Positions 41,715 through 51,719 are shown, counted from the stretch's first letter. The stretch: 64,000 nt of DNA from Candidatus Rhodobacter oscarellae (GCF_001078595.1 NZ_LFTY01000002.1:916124-980123), one strand, 5' to 3'. A program made the numbers and translations. Notes: generated by a model from the letters alone, not told the origin.

Positions 41715-44700
41715 CTGAGGGTGAATCCCAACTTCTTGCTGTCCGGTTGGAAGCATCGCTGGCCAAGTTTGAAAAGCAGCTTTCACGCGCCTATGGTGTA
41801 GCCAAGAAGATGTCGACCGGCATGGAACAGCGCTTTTCCGACATGGAGCGCAAGACCCAGAAGTCGGCATCGGCATCTGCCAATGCGATTCAGCGGGAAC
41901 TGGACAAGCGCCGCAAGGGTTATGAAAGCCTGATGGCTTCCATGGACCCGGTGTTCGCTGCGACACAGCGCTTTCAGCAGGGTGAAAAGAAGTTGGCCGA
42001 TGCCCTGAAATATGGGGAGATCACCACCAAAGAACATGCCCGCGCCATGAAATTGCTGAAGGCGCAATATGACGCTGTGAAAACCAGCGCCATGCAAACC
42101 GGAACGGCGGTTGCGCGGACGGGGACCATCAGCCGCAACGGGCGGTTCATGATCCAGAACGCGGCAAACCAAGTCGGTGACATGGCCGTCCAGTTCGAAA
42201 TGGGCACATCCCCCATGCGCATCATGGGGCAGCAGCTTCCGCAGTTGCTGGCGGGTTTTGGCGCGTTTGGGGCTGTGGCCGGGACCGTCGCTGCTGTTTT
42301 GTTCCCGCTGGCAGGGCATTTTCTGAAGACAGGTGAAGAGGCGGACAAGGCGAAGGATGAAGTCAAAGATTTCGCTGATGCCATGGACCTGTTTGCGACA
42401 GCAGTTGCAGATGTGAATGAGGCGGCGGATCTGATCACCGACTTGGAACAGCTTCAGAAAATGTATGGGGTAGTCACGGATGAGGTCATCGACCTGACAC
42501 GCGCCTTGGCGCGTCTGAAAGAAGAACAGGCTATCGGTGCGGCGGATACGGCCATCCAGAAGTTCATTGAGGAAAACCCGTTTATCGACCGCCTTCAGGA
42601 TGCCATGTCCGGTCGTGATGAAATCGCCGCAGAAATTCAGCGCGAAATTTCGGCTGCGGAGTCGCAGATCGAAGCGAGCATCAACGTGCAATATAACTTG
42701 CAGTTTGTTGAAGAGCAGAAAGCCCTTTTGGAAGAGCTGGGCACGTTGAGAGACATTGAACTAGATTTCGGCGTCAGTGCAGATCAGGCGCAGGGTGTTG
42801 TCGATCTGTTTGAACAGTTTCGTGCGGGCGCGGAATCGGGGGATATTCGCGCTGCGCTGGTTGCTGTCGATGAACTGCGCGAGAGGCTGCAGGGTCTGGA
42901 CAATGCCGACGCGGCGAAATTGGCGGATGGCTTTGCCCCGGTGGAAAGTGAATTGCGGCAAGCGGTTGCGGCCTTGGACCGTCTGGATACGGCTCTTGAT
43001 GAAACGGGCGATGGTGCTGGGGCAGCAGGGCTTCGCTTTTCGGAGTTGGTCGAGAAATATGCGCGTGACACTGCGCGCCTGAAAGAACTGGCAGCTGATC
43101 GGGATGCGGCGTTGGCTATGCGCGACAGCGCCCGCGCCGATGGCAATGATCAGGCGTTGGCAGATGCTGAAGCGGTCATCGCTGCGATTGATGAAGAGAT
43201 TGCCCGGATCGGGGATCATGAAACCCGCATCCGCGAACTGAATGAACAGGCCCGTGAAATGCGGGAATTACTGGCCCATATTCCGGCAGATGAAGGTGGG
43301 GAAACGCGCGCAGCCATCGAAACACTTCTTGGCTTGATCACTGATGCCACTGAAGAGGGTGCGAAGCTGGATGGAGTGCGTCTGGACAATCTTGAGGGCC
43401 AGTTCGACATCGTCTTGGGTGCTGTTGATCGGTTGCTGCAAAAGCTGGGGTTAGCCCGTGACATGTTCACCGAATTCAAGGTGCCAGACGAATGGCGTTC
43501 GGTGTTTGGAACGCTTGCTGGGTCATCTGATGGTCAGACGGCTTCTGCCGCGCTGTTGCGCCGTTTCGAGGGTTTCAGTTCCAGTGCCTATGATGATGGC
43601 AGGCGCGACGGCGAAGGCAATCGTGTGGGTCCGCCCATTTATCGGGCGGGCTACGGGTCTGACACAGTCACGCTGTCGGATGGGTCGGTGCGCCGCGTCA
43701 CACAGGGCATGACCGTTAGTGTCGAGGATGCCAACCGCGATCTGGCTCGGCGCATTGTCGAATTCCAGCGCGGCATCATTGATGAAATCGGTATGGCCCG
43801 TTGGAACCAATTCAACCCGGCCCAGCAGGCCGCGCTGACCAGTGTTGCCTACAACTACGGGTCCATCGGCGCGGAAGGTGCTGGGATTTCCAGTGTGGTC
43901 CGGTCTGGCAGTTCAGACGAAATCGCAAATGCCATTCGGGGGCTTGCTGGACATAACGGCGGCATCAACCGTGACCGTCGCCTGACCGAAGCGCAGGTCT
44001 TTTCCAATGGTGTGGGGGTCGAGGAAGCAGCACTGCGTCAGGAACGTGAATTGGCCGAAGCGCGCCGGGCGGCAGAGGCTGAAGAAAAGCGGGCTGATGA
44101 TGAACGCCAGCGGGCGCTTGAACGTGAAATCGAACAGCGTGAACGGGCGTTGGAATTGCGACAGGGGCTGGTCGAGGCGGCACAACAGCAGCTTTCCGAT
44201 GCCGAATTCGAAGCAGCTCTGATCGGGAAGAGCGCGTCAGAGCAAGCGCGCCTGCGCGCGGAATATATGCTGACGCAGGATGCCAAGCGGCGTGGGATCG
44301 ATTTGAATGAACGTCTGGCGGGGCAAGAAAAGACCTATGCCGAACTGATCCGCGAACAGGCCGATGCAATCGGTCGGGTGGTTGCGGCCAAGGAAGAGCA
44401 AGAGGCGCAAAACGAGCGTCTGGCGCAACAGGAACAGCAGTTGGCCGATCTGGGCCAGAGCATCAAAGACAGCCTGCTGGATGCCATTATCGCGGGCGAA
44501 GACTTCGCGGACGTACTGGCCAATGTGGCCAAGATGCTGGCCCGCGCGGCACTGGAAGCGGCACTGTTTGGGTCTGGTCCATTTGGCGGCGGCGGTGGCG
44601 GTCTTCTTGGGGGCATCTTTTCTTCGATCTTTGGCTTGAAGGATGGTGGCCTGGTGCAGCGCTTGGCGTCGGGCGGGTATGTGACCGGGCCGGGTGGCCC

Positions 44701-45052
44701 GCGTGCGGACCTTGTGCCTGCCATGCTGTCCAATGGCGAATATGTCATGAACGCGGAGGCCACCAAGAAACATCGCCCGCTGCTGGATGCCCTGAATTTC
44801 GGCATGGCGCAGAAATATGCGTCTGGCGGTCTGGTGGGCGGCGGCGCGCCCTCTGTGATGATGGGGTCATCGGGTGACATCAATCTGTCGGTCGAGGTCC
44901 ACACCCAAAGCGATCAGCCGCAGGAAGTTGCGGGTGAAACTGCCGATGCTGTGCGGGGTGTCATGGTTTCGATTTTCAATCAGCAGCTTGGTCAGTCGAT
45001 GCGCCCCGGTGGTGTTATCGACACGCGCTATCAGCGAAAGGCAGGTGTGTGA
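41711..45052 (+). CDS. Tail tape measure protein with internal lysozyme-like domain
   Basis: A 1113-residue protein that sets tail length. The N-terminal 180 residues are coiled coil, followed by a hydrophobic segment (AGTVAAVLFPLAGHF, about 190-205) and long helical regions. Residues about 612-765 look like a GH24 (T4-type) lysozyme: RRFEGFSSSAYDDG with the likely catalytic Glu, YRAGYGSDTVT, then WNQFNPAQQAALTSVAYNYG. It would open the peptidoglycan during DNA entry. The C-terminus has a glycine-rich hinge (FGGGGGGLLGGIF) and a typical SGGYVTGPGGPRAD region. Confidence 0.88.
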   Translation: MTEGESQLLAVRLEASLAKFEKQLSRAYGVAKKMSTGMEQRFSDMERKTQKSASASANAIQRELDKRRKGYESLMASMDPVFAATQRFQQGEKKLADALKYGEITTKEHARAMKLLKAQYDAVKTSAMQTGTAVARTGTISRNGRFMIQNAANQVGDMAVQFEMGTSPMRIMGQQLPQLLAGFGAFGAVAGTVAAVLFPLAGHFLKTGEEADKAKDEVKDFADAMDLFATAVADVNEAADLITDLEQLQKMYGVVTDEVIDLTRALARLKEEQAIGAADTAIQKFIEENPFIDRLQDAMSGRDEIAAEIQREISAAESQIEASINVQYNLQFVEEQKALLEELGTLRDIELDFGVSADQAQGVVDLFEQFRAGAESGDIRAALVAVDELRERLQGLDNADAAKLADGFAPVESELRQAVAALDRLDTALDETGDGAGAAGLRFSELVEKYARDTARLKELAADRDAALAMRDSARADGNDQALADAEAVIAAIDEEIARIGDHETRIRELNEQAREMRELLAHIPADEGGETRAAIETLLGLITDATEEGAKLDGVRLDNLEGQFDIVLGAVDRLLQKLGLARDMFTEFKVPDEWRSVFGTLAGSSDGQTASAALLRRFEGFSSSAYDDGRRDGEGNRVGPPIYRAGYGSDTVTLSDGSVRRVTQGMTVSVEDANRDLARRIVEFQRGIIDEIGMARWNQFNPAQQAALTSVAYNYGSIGAEGAGISSVVRSGSSDEIANAIRGLAGHNGGINRDRRLTEAQVFSNGVGVEEAALRQERELAEARRAAEAEEKRADDERQRALEREIEQRERALELRQGLVEAAQQQLSDAEFEAALIGKSASEQARLRAEYMLTQDAKRRGIDLNERLAGQEKTYAELIREQADAIGRVVAAKEEQEAQNERLAQQEQQLADLGQSIKDSLLDAIIAGEDFADVLANVAKMLARAALEAALFGSGPFGGGGGGLLGGIFSSIFGLKDGGLVQRLASGGYVTGPGGPRADLVPAMLSNGEYVMNAEATKKHRPLLDALNFGMAQKYASGGLVGGGAPSVMMGSSGDINLSVEVHTQSDQPQEVAGETADAVRGVMVSIFNQQLGQSMRPGGVIDTRYQRKAGV

Positions 45053-45411
45053 TGTTGACCTTTGCCCCTGCGGAATGTCCGCAACTGTATCAGTCCCCGG
45101 TCGAAAAGACTGCAGGTGTCAGGCGCGCTGAATTCGAGGGTGGCTATTCGCAGCGGTCAGGCACTGGTCCAAATGCAATTGTGCAGTCAGTTCCCGTTCA
45201 ATGGGATGTGCCTGCAGACTTAGCAGACTATATCGACAGTTTCCTGACTGACCGGCGCGGTGTTGAAGCGTTCCGCTATCAGTTGCCGTGGGCTGGCAAG
45301 GAACTGATCTGGTCTTGCGCTGAGTGGAATCGGTCTCCTTTGGGGTATCTTAACGGTCAGCGCATGTGGCGCATCCGTGCGACCTTCCGGCAAGAGTTCG
45401 ATATCGTCTGA
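45052..45411 (+). CDS. Minor tail protein, gpM-like
   Basis: A 119-residue protein (MLTFAPAECPQLYQSPVEK...) with the size and order of lambda gpM, directly before the gpL homologue. Typical phrases are EFEGGYSQRSGTGPNAIVQS and RMWRIRATFRQEF. A GTG three bases earlier is also possible as start. It overlaps the tape measure stop. Confidence 0.75.
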   Translation: MLTFAPAECPQLYQSPVEKTAGVRRAEFEGGYSQRSGTGPNAIVQSVPVQWDVPADLADYIDSFLTDRRGVEAFRYQLPWAGKELIWSCAEWNRSPLGYLNGQRMWRIRATFRQEFDIV

Positions 45412-46175
45412 TGGATACGTTTGAAGACCCAATGCGCCGCGAGTTGGAAGGCTTTGCGGTCGATGATGTCGTTGAACTGTTCACGGTTGATGCGCGCGTG
45501 ATCGGTGGCGATGTGTACCGCTTCGCGCCGACACCTGTGCCGGGTGCGGACGGTGCGCAGGTTCAGCCTGCCTTTGGTGGCGAAACCTATGCGGTCATCC
45601 CGTTCGAGTCTGAAGGCTGGGAATGGTCGGCTGGTGGCACCTTGCCGCAACCGACTGTGCGCTTCTTGATGGCGCGCGAAGACGGGGATCAGGTGTCAGT
45701 CGCGGCCTATCTGATGTCGATGGTCGAGGCCCATGACGATTTGCTGGGCGCGCAAGTCCATCGGGTGCAGACCCTGCGCAAGTTCTTGGATGACGGTTCG
45801 GAACCGAACCCGCAGGCTCATATGGGGGTCGAGGTCTATACGGTCGCCCGCAAGGTTAATCAGACGCCTGACATGATCGAATTCCAACTGCAGTCGGCGC
45901 TGGATCTGGAAGACGTGTATCTGCCGCGTCGGCAGGTGCTGAACTACTGTCAGTGGACCTATCGCCGGGCGCTGGCCGATGGCGGCTTCGACTATTCCAA
46001 TGCGACGTGTCCCTACGTGGGCGCTTCTTATTTCGATGCCAATGGCGATCCGGTGTCAGAGCCGGGGCAGGATCGATGTGGGCGGCAACTGTCCGACTGC
46101 AAACTGAGATTTGGGGCTACGGCCAAGCTGCCCTATGGCGGCTTTCCGGGGGCCGGTAAATTCCGCACGGGGTAA
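45411..46175 (+). CDS. Minor tail protein, gpL-like, with conserved cysteines
   Basis: A 254-residue lambda gpL homologue. Four cysteines in the C-terminal part (LNYCQWTYRR, NATCPYVGA, DRCGRQLSDCKLRFG) match the iron-sulfur ligands known in lambda gpL. It is part of the tail tip complex with gpK, gpI and gpJ. The last 20 residues (FGATAKLPYGGFPGAGKFR) are typical of the family. Confidence 0.87.
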   Translation: MDTFEDPMRRELEGFAVDDVVELFTVDARVIGGDVYRFAPTPVPGADGAQVQPAFGGETYAVIPFESEGWEWSAGGTLPQPTVRFLMAREDGDQVSVAAYLMSMVEAHDDLLGAQVHRVQTLRKFLDDGSEPNPQAHMGVEVYTVARKVNQTPDMIEFQLQSALDLEDVYLPRRQVLNYCQWTYRRALADGGFDYSNATCPYVGASYFDANGDPVSEPGQDRCGRQLSDCKLRFGATAKLPYGGFPGAGKFRTG

Positions 46176-46954
46176 TGATGTTTCATCCTGAGTTCTTTCG
46201 AAAGCCGTGCGCACCGTTCACGGCGGATGTTTTGCGTGATGCGGGCGCTTGGGCTTCAGCAGCCCGGCCCAATGAAGCCTGTGGGCTGGTGCGCGCGGGT
46301 AGATTTGTGCCCTGCGAGAATGTCGCAGAAGACCCTTCGGTCGCCTTTGAAGTACCGACCAAGGATCTGGCGCAAGCCTATACAGCGGGCGATCTGGAAG
46401 GCGTTGTCCATTCCCATCCCGGCGGGCCGTGGTGGCCGTCTGAAGCGGATATGGCGGCGCAGATCGAAACGGGCGTCCCGTGGGCCATCCTTGTGCCGGG
46501 CGACGATGGTGCAGAACTGGCGTGTCACTGGGGTGCGCCGCGTCCGCCGGTGTTCCACGATGGGCTGCATGTGCCCCGTGCGTTTCTGCATGGTGTCAGC
46601 GACTGCTATTCGCTGGTGGCGGACTACTACGCCGAACAAGGTGGGCCGTCGCTTCCGGCGTTTGCGCGACAGTGGGAATGGTGGGCATCGCCCGAAACGC
46701 CCGGTGGCCTCTATCTGGACAATCTGGAAGCGCAGGGCTTTGAAGTCCTGTCAACCGCGCCGCAGGAATATGCAGAGTTGGCGCGACCGGGCGATGCCTA
46801 CCTGATGGCCGTGCGGTCCAAGGTGCCCAATCACGCGGGCATCTATCTGGGTGACGGCCTTCTGTTGGAACACATGCACGGCAACCTGTCCCATCGGGAA
46901 CCGATTGCCCGCAAACTGAAACACATCACCCACTGGCTGCGACCCAAGGGCTGA
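46175..46954 (+). CDS. Tail tip peptidase, gpK-like (JAMM plus NlpC/P60)
   Basis: A 259-residue two-domain protein. The first domain has the JAMM zinc motif (EACGLV, VVHSHPGGPWWPSEAD) and the second an NlpC/P60 cysteine peptidase domain (GVSDCYSLVADYY with the nucleophile Cys, PNHAGIYLGDG with His, LLEHMHG). Lambda gpK has the same order. It cuts peptidoglycan cross-links or helps tip assembly. It overlaps gpL by one base. Confidence 0.9.
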   Translation: MMFHPEFFRKPCAPFTADVLRDAGAWASAARPNEACGLVRAGRFVPCENVAEDPSVAFEVPTKDLAQAYTAGDLEGVVHSHPGGPWWPSEADMAAQIETGVPWAILVPGDDGAELACHWGAPRPPVFHDGLHVPRAFLHGVSDCYSLVADYYAEQGGPSLPAFARQWEWWASPETPGGLYLDNLEAQGFEVLSTAPQEYAELARPGDAYLMAVRSKVPNHAGIYLGDGLLLEHMHGNLSHREPIARKLKHITHWLRPKG

Positions 46955-46955
46955 C

Positions 46956-47543
46956 ATGATCCGAACAATTCATCTTCACGGGGCCTTGGGGGATACCTTT
47001 GGCCAAGAATTCCGGCTGGCCGTTGATAGCCCGGCAGAAGCTGTGCGCGCGCTTTGCACTATGCTGAAGGGGTTCGAAGCGCATGTCCGCGACCGCTACT
47101 ATCAGGTGTTCCGGGGGGCAGAGATCGACGGGCGGGACCAGTCGCCACAGGAACTGCATGTGGCCTTCACCACCGATGAAGCGGTGCTGCACATTGTTCC
47201 GCGGGCGATTGGGGCCAAGCGTCAGGGGTTGGGCAAGGTCATTCTGGGTGGCCTTTTGATTGCGGCGTCCTTCGCCATTCCGGGGGGCTGGGCCATCGCG
47301 GGCAAGGCGGTGTCGGGTATCGTCGCGCAGGTTGGTGTTGCGATGGTTCTGGGCGGTGTGTCTCAGATGTTGGCCCCGCAAAGAGCCTCTGACTATGAGA
47401 GCCGCGAACAACCCACATCTGACCTGTTCAACAGTACGGTGAACGTCACCACGCCCGGTGTGCCGGTGCCGGTTCTGGTGGGGGAATGTGAGGTTGGATC
47501 TGTGGTCATTTCCGCCGCCATTCATGTCGAGGATCGAGTGTGA
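46956..47543 (+). CDS. Tail assembly protein, gpI-like
   Basis: A 195-residue homologue of lambda gpI. The N-terminal ubiquitin-like part (IRTIHLHGALGDTFGQEFRL, SPAEAVRALCTMLKGFEAHV) is followed by a hydrophobic glycine-rich segment (KVILGGLLIAASFAIPGGWA) and a C-terminal part with VTTPGVPVPVLVGECEVGS. Needed for tail tip assembly. Confidence 0.88.
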   Translation: MIRTIHLHGALGDTFGQEFRLAVDSPAEAVRALCTMLKGFEAHVRDRYYQVFRGAEIDGRDQSPQELHVAFTTDEAVLHIVPRAIGAKRQGLGKVILGGLLIAASFAIPGGWAIAGKAVSGIVAQVGVAMVLGGVSQMLAPQRASDYESREQPTSDLFNSTVNVTTPGVPVPVLVGECEVGSVVISAAIHVEDRV

Positions 47544-49963
47544 TGACTGATTTGACACCGATTGGCGGGCGTAAAGGCGGGAAAGGTGGTGGCGGGTCCA
47601 CGCGCACACCGATTGAAGACCCGGACAACCTGCTGGCAGATTCGACGGCCTATGTGATTGACGCCGTCTCAGAAGGCGAAATCGCTGGTTGGGCCGATGA
47701 AGACTTCCCGGCCAAGTGCATTTATTTCGATCAAACGCCGCTTCAGAATGAAGACGGGTCGTTCAATTTCGAGGGCGTTGAATATTGGCTGCGCACAGGC
47801 ACCCCGGATCAAGAGCCGGTGCCCGGATTTTCAGCGGTCGAGACGGAAGTGAATGTCGGCGTCGAGGTCGAAGAGGCATTGCCCGTTGCCCGCACCATTG
47901 CGGCGGCGGATGTTGACGCCATTCGCATCAAGATCGGCTTGTCGGCTTTGTCGACGCTGAATGTCGAGAACGGCGATCTGACCGGCGCGACGGTCACCTT
48001 TGCCATTGATATGCAGGCGGGCAGCGCGGGCTGGGAAGAGATCGGGGCGTATTCGATCACAGGCAAGACCACGTCAGGCTATCAGCGCAGCTACCGCGTC
48101 GAACTGCCAGAGGTCCGCCCGGTGTCCATCCGGGTGCGCCGCACCATGCCGGATTCGGATGTGTCGAGCATTCAGGATGTCATCTATTTCGTGTCCTACA
48201 CCGAAATAATCGACGCCAAGCTGTGCTACCCAAACACGGCCTATGTGGCGTTGGCGGTTCCTGCGCAAGCCTTTGGCGGTCGGGTGCCCACCCGGTCCTA
48301 TCGGCTGAAGGGAATGAAATGCTGGGTGCCCAGCAATTATGACCCGGAAACGCGGGAATATGACGACACCAGCATCTGGGACGGCACGTTCAAGCTGGCT
48401 TTCACCGATAACCCGGCGTTCTTCACCTATACGGTGTTTCTTGAAGACCGATGGGGCCTTGGAGAACGCATCGCGCCGGAACTGGTGGACAAGTGGCGCA
48501 TCTACCAAATCGGCAAGTATTGCGATGAACTGGTCGATGACGGTCTGGGCGGGCTAGAGCCCCGTTTTACGATGAACGGGGTGATGAACACCCGCGAAGC
48601 GGCCTATCAGGTCATCACCCAGCTTTCGGCGGCGTTTCGGGGTGTCACCTATTGGGGCGCGGGTGCTGTGGTTCCGGTGCAGGATGCGCCCAGTGATCCG
48701 GTCAAGATTGTCACCAATGCCAATGTGGTCGATGGTGCGTTCAACTATGCGGGCACAGGGCTGACGGCGCGAAAAACGGCTGTAGTGGCCAGCTACCGCG
48801 ACAAGTCGGACCATTTCCGGGTCAAGGCGGGCATCGTCTTTGAAGACACCGATGCCATCCAGCGCTATGGGCGGCGGCAAGCGGACATCACCTTGCCGTT
48901 CCAAACCAGTCGGGGCGGTGCCTTGCGCGATGCGAAATGGCTGGTCGACACCAATACCACGCAGCGCGAAACGGTGAACTATCAGGCGGGCTTTGATCAT
49001 GCGGCGCTGCGGCCCGGTGACAAAATCCTGATTTCTGACAAGCATCGGGTCGGTTTTCGTCTGGGGGGCCGTGTTCTGTCGATCAGTGCGCACCGTCGCG
49101 ACATTGAGGTCGATGCACCCGTCTTGCTGCGGGCTGGCGAGACGCACACGCTACTGCTGGCCAATGAGGTGGGCGAGTTCCGGGAATACGCTGTCGCGGG
49201 CAGCAATGCGGGTGATGATGATCTGGCGACTATCCTGACGCTGCAGGCGCAGGTTCCGCCGACGATCAAGGTCGGATGTGTCTTTGTGCTGACCGCGTCG
49301 GATTTGCCGCCGCGCCAGTTCCGTGCCATGTCGAACACCCCGGAAGGTCACCTGTTCAACATCGTGGCGCTGGAAGATGATCCGGGCAAATTCGCCCGTG
49401 TGGAACAGGGCATCCGTGCCGATGACGATGCGCCCTTCCTTTTGCCCGACGCATCGCCGCCAGCTGCGCCGCAGAACATTTCGGTGCAGGTTGTTTGGCG
49501 CGATGTGCCTGCGGGCTTTGTGGTCACTGTGGGTTGGGAACGTGGCGGGGCATCACCCGTGGCGCGCTACCGGGTCGATCTGACCGACGCTGATGGCATT
49601 CGCACCCATATCCGCGAGGTCGGCACCCAAGCAATCGACATTCCGCTTTTGTCCGCACAGACGGGTGCGTTTGCGGTTCACGTCGCAGCCGAAAACCACC
49701 TTGGGGTGACATCGCATTTTGCCACCAAGCCCTTCATCGTGGCCAAGCCTGCCAGCGCTGAACAGCAAAGTGCCCCGCTCGTAGCGGGTGCGGTCAACAC
49801 CTATGCGATGCTGTGTTCCAGCGTGGCCGTGCAGCAGGGCCAGACAGCAGATGGGTCGACGCTTTGCTATGAACCGGGCGGCACAGACAGGCCCGCAGGC
49901 ACATGGCAGGCGATGCAGATCGCTGAAGCGGATGTGCTGGCGCTTTGGTATCGGATTGCGTGA
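47540..49963 (+). CDS. Central tail fibre / host specificity protein, gpJ-like
   Basis: An 807-residue gpJ homologue. The start (GGRKGGKGGGGSTRTPIEDP then LLADSTAYVIDAVSEGEIAG) is diagnostic, and the typical central region (DDTSIWDGTFKLAFTDNPAF, TRKTAVVASYRDKSDHF-like) follows. A fibronectin-III-like module lies near residues 640-740 (PAGFVVTVGWERGGASPVAR). It is shorter than lambda J (about 1130), so the distal receptor part may be carried by the fibre gene at 50682. Confidence 0.92.
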   Translation: MMTDLTPIGGRKGGKGGGGSTRTPIEDPDNLLADSTAYVIDAVSEGEIAGWADEDFPAKCIYFDQTPLQNEDGSFNFEGVEYWLRTGTPDQEPVPGFSAVETEVNVGVEVEEALPVARTIAAADVDAIRIKIGLSALSTLNVENGDLTGATVTFAIDMQAGSAGWEEIGAYSITGKTTSGYQRSYRVELPEVRPVSIRVRRTMPDSDVSSIQDVIYFVSYTEIIDAKLCYPNTAYVALAVPAQAFGGRVPTRSYRLKGMKCWVPSNYDPETREYDDTSIWDGTFKLAFTDNPAFFTYTVFLEDRWGLGERIAPELVDKWRIYQIGKYCDELVDDGLGGLEPRFTMNGVMNTREAAYQVITQLSAAFRGVTYWGAGAVVPVQDAPSDPVKIVTNANVVDGAFNYAGTGLTARKTAVVASYRDKSDHFRVKAGIVFEDTDAIQRYGRRQADITLPFQTSRGGALRDAKWLVDTNTTQRETVNYQAGFDHAALRPGDKILISDKHRVGFRLGGRVLSISAHRRDIEVDAPVLLRAGETHTLLLANEVGEFREYAVAGSNAGDDDLATILTLQAQVPPTIKVGCVFVLTASDLPPRQFRAMSNTPEGHLFNIVALEDDPGKFARVEQGIRADDDAPFLLPDASPPAAPQNISVQVVWRDVPAGFVVTVGWERGGASPVARYRVDLTDADGIRTHIREVGTQAIDIPLLSAQTGAFAVHVAAENHLGVTSHFATKPFIVAKPASAEQQSAPLVAGAVNTYAMLCSSVAVQQGQTADGSTLCYEPGGTDRPAGTWQAMQIAEADVLALWYRIA

Positions 49964-50007
49964 CGGGCGCGCCGTCCATGAAGGATCAACAACAAAAAGG
50001 CGGGCAG

Positions 50008-50319
50008 ATGTCTGATCAAAACAGCTTGGCAGAGCTATTCAACAACATGCGCGAACAACTGGCCTTGCTGGCTTTTGCTGGGGTCGGGGGTGCGTTTTTT
50101 CGCGCGGTCCTTGCGCCGGAAGAACAGTGGAAACGGCGGGTCATTCAAGGGATCAGCGGCGCGTTGTCTGCCGTGTTTCTTGGTGGGGTATTGGCCCACG
50201 TCATCGACTCCATGACCGGCGCGGGTGCGCTGTCCTATCTCGCGGCGGGTTTCCTGATGGGGTCCGGTGGCGAATTGGCCGTGAAAGCCATGCAAGACCG
50301 GCTTATGGTGAAGAAATGA
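50008..50319 (+). CDS. Small membrane protein, holin-like
   Basis: A 103-residue protein (MSDQNSLAELFNNMREQLAL...) with two or three hydrophobic segments (ALLAFAGVGGAFFRAVL, GISGALSAVFLGGVLAHVI, LSYLAAGFLMGSGGELAV) and a basic tail. The size and place after the tail genes suggest a holin. An upstream ATG at 49978 is possible but less likely. Confidence 0.6.
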   Translation: MSDQNSLAELFNNMREQLALLAFAGVGGAFFRAVLAPEEQWKRRVIQGISGALSAVFLGGVLAHVIDSMTGAGALSYLAAGFLMGSGGELAVKAMQDRLMVKK

Positions 50320-50609
50320 CCGCCCTGGATCTGTTCGATATGGCCGTGTCGGTCGCGCTGGTCGCAGTCTGCTGGTGGCTGTCGCATCAAAACGCCACGG
50401 GTCGTGAGCCGTTCGGGAAGACGATTTCCACCGGCTATGCGCTTTTGGCCATGTCTACGCTGGGCAGTCTGCTGTTCGGCCATGTTGATGAACTGGCAGC
50501 GGCGCTGCCCGCATCGCTGCTGTTCGGCAAGACGGTTTTGACATTCACTTTGGGCGTGGTCGCGGTGCGGCTGGCCTTTGTCTACGGCCCCGACCCGGAT
50601 CGAGGCTGA
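50316..50609 (+). CDS. Small membrane protein, second holin-like candidate
   Basis: A 97-residue protein with three hydrophobic segments (MAVSVALVAVCWWLS, GYALLAMSTLGSLLF, LTFTLGVVAVRLAFVY). It overlaps the previous holin-like gene by four bases, so the two may act as a pair (holin and antiholin or two holins). Confidence 0.55.
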   Translation: MTALDLFDMAVSVALVAVCWWLSHQNATGREPFGKTISTGYALLAMSTLGSLLFGHVDELAAALPASLLFGKTVLTFTLGVVAVRLAFVYGPDPDRG

Positions 50610-50681
50610 CGCGAAGAATTTGGCGGGGTGACCTGCTGAAGTCCCTGCCGGGGTTCCGGCATATATGAAAAGGAGGAAGCA

Positions 50682-51719
50682 ATGGCGCTTCAAACGACAA
50701 CCCTGCAGGGCATCCTGCGGGGACCGGATGGTGTTGCCCTTTCGGGCGCAACCCTCCGTTTTGTGCTGTCGCATACGGCAGCGGATGTGGGGTCCAACAC
50801 CGCTTTGGTGCGCACCCCGGTTGACGTGGTCAGCGGCAATGACGGGTCTGTGGCCGTCGATCTGTGGCCGAATGCCAATGGGTTCGAGAACACGCATTAC
50901 GATGTGCGGGCCTATGCCAACGACGAAAACGGCAAAGCGGTCACCTATGAGTTTGGCAAGCTGCAGGTGCCCGAAGTTGGTCCGGCTGATCTGGCCGAAC
51001 TTCTGGGGGCAGGTGTTCTGCGCGCACAAGGTGTCGAGGGTCAGGTGCTGGATGCTGCAGTGCGCGCTGAGATGGCGGCACAGTCTGCGCGGGCCTCTGC
51101 CAATGAAATCGACGTGGGCAGCTTGGAAGGGCGGCTTGAAGATCGGGTGGATGCCTTTGCCGATGGTGCGCGGGCAGAATATCCAGCGGTCAATCTGCTG
51201 CGCAATGCGCGTGCGTTGGACACGGATAGCAATGGAGGCTTTGTTTCGCCCCTCGGTATCTATGTTCCAAACGATTCCGAAGCTGTTGTGACACAGCGGG
51301 TTTTGGCCCCCGATCACGCCGATATTCCGGCAGAGATTGCGGGGTTCACACAGAATGCCGGGACGCCGAAATACAGTTTCAATGTCATTGAAATCACTGG
51401 CTCGAAAGGTGCGTCCGGGTCTGGTCGTGCAACGCTCTTGCCCAACCGTCCAGTGCGCGGGGTGCATAGTTCGGGCTTTATTGCCGCGCAGGTCAGCGCG
51501 TCCGGCATTTCGGTGAACTATCATGATTTGGACGCTGGCATGGTCCATGAAGATGTTGTTTGGAGCGAAACCCGATTTGCCCATATTGATGCGTTTCGCA
51601 TCGTATTCACTGGCAACAATCAGAAGATTTGGGTCGTCGGGCCATGGGTGTCTGCGGGCAAGGTGTCGCGTAGCCCGCTCTTCTTGATGCACGACACCTA
51701 TTTCCTGAACCAAACCTGA
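50682..51719 (+). CDS. Tail fibre-like protein
   Basis: A 345-residue protein. The first 100 residues (LQGILRGPDGVALSGATLRF, DVRAYANDENGKAVTYEFGK) look like an attachment domain of phage fibre proteins. A helical section (DAAVRAEMAAQSARASANEI) and a beta-rich C-terminal domain follow, the likely host-binding tip. AAAAGGAGG precedes the ATG. The C-terminal domain has no firm match. Confidence 0.65.
   Translation: MALQTTTLQGILRGPDGVALSGATLRFVLSHTAADVGSNTALVRTPVDVVSGNDGSVAVDLWPNANGFENTHYDVRAYANDENGKAVTYEFGKLQVPEVGPADLAELLGAGVLRAQGVEGQVLDAAVRAEMAAQSARASANEIDVGSLEGRLEDRVDAFADGARAEYPAVNLLRNARALDTDSNGGFVSPLGIYVPNDSEAVVTQRVLAPDHADIPAEIAGFTQNAGTPKYSFNVIEITGSKGASGSGRATLLPNRPVRGVHSSGFIAAQVSASGISVNYHDLDAGMVHEDVVWSETRFAHIDAFRIVFTGNNQKIWVVGPWVSAGKVSRSPLFLMHDTYFLNQT

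Noticed and set aside
41711-46954. Gene transfer agent rather than a phage
   Set aside because: The tail chaperone resembles a GTA protein, but an integrase, immunity region, lysis genes, attachment sites and lambda-type tail tip genes show a prophage.
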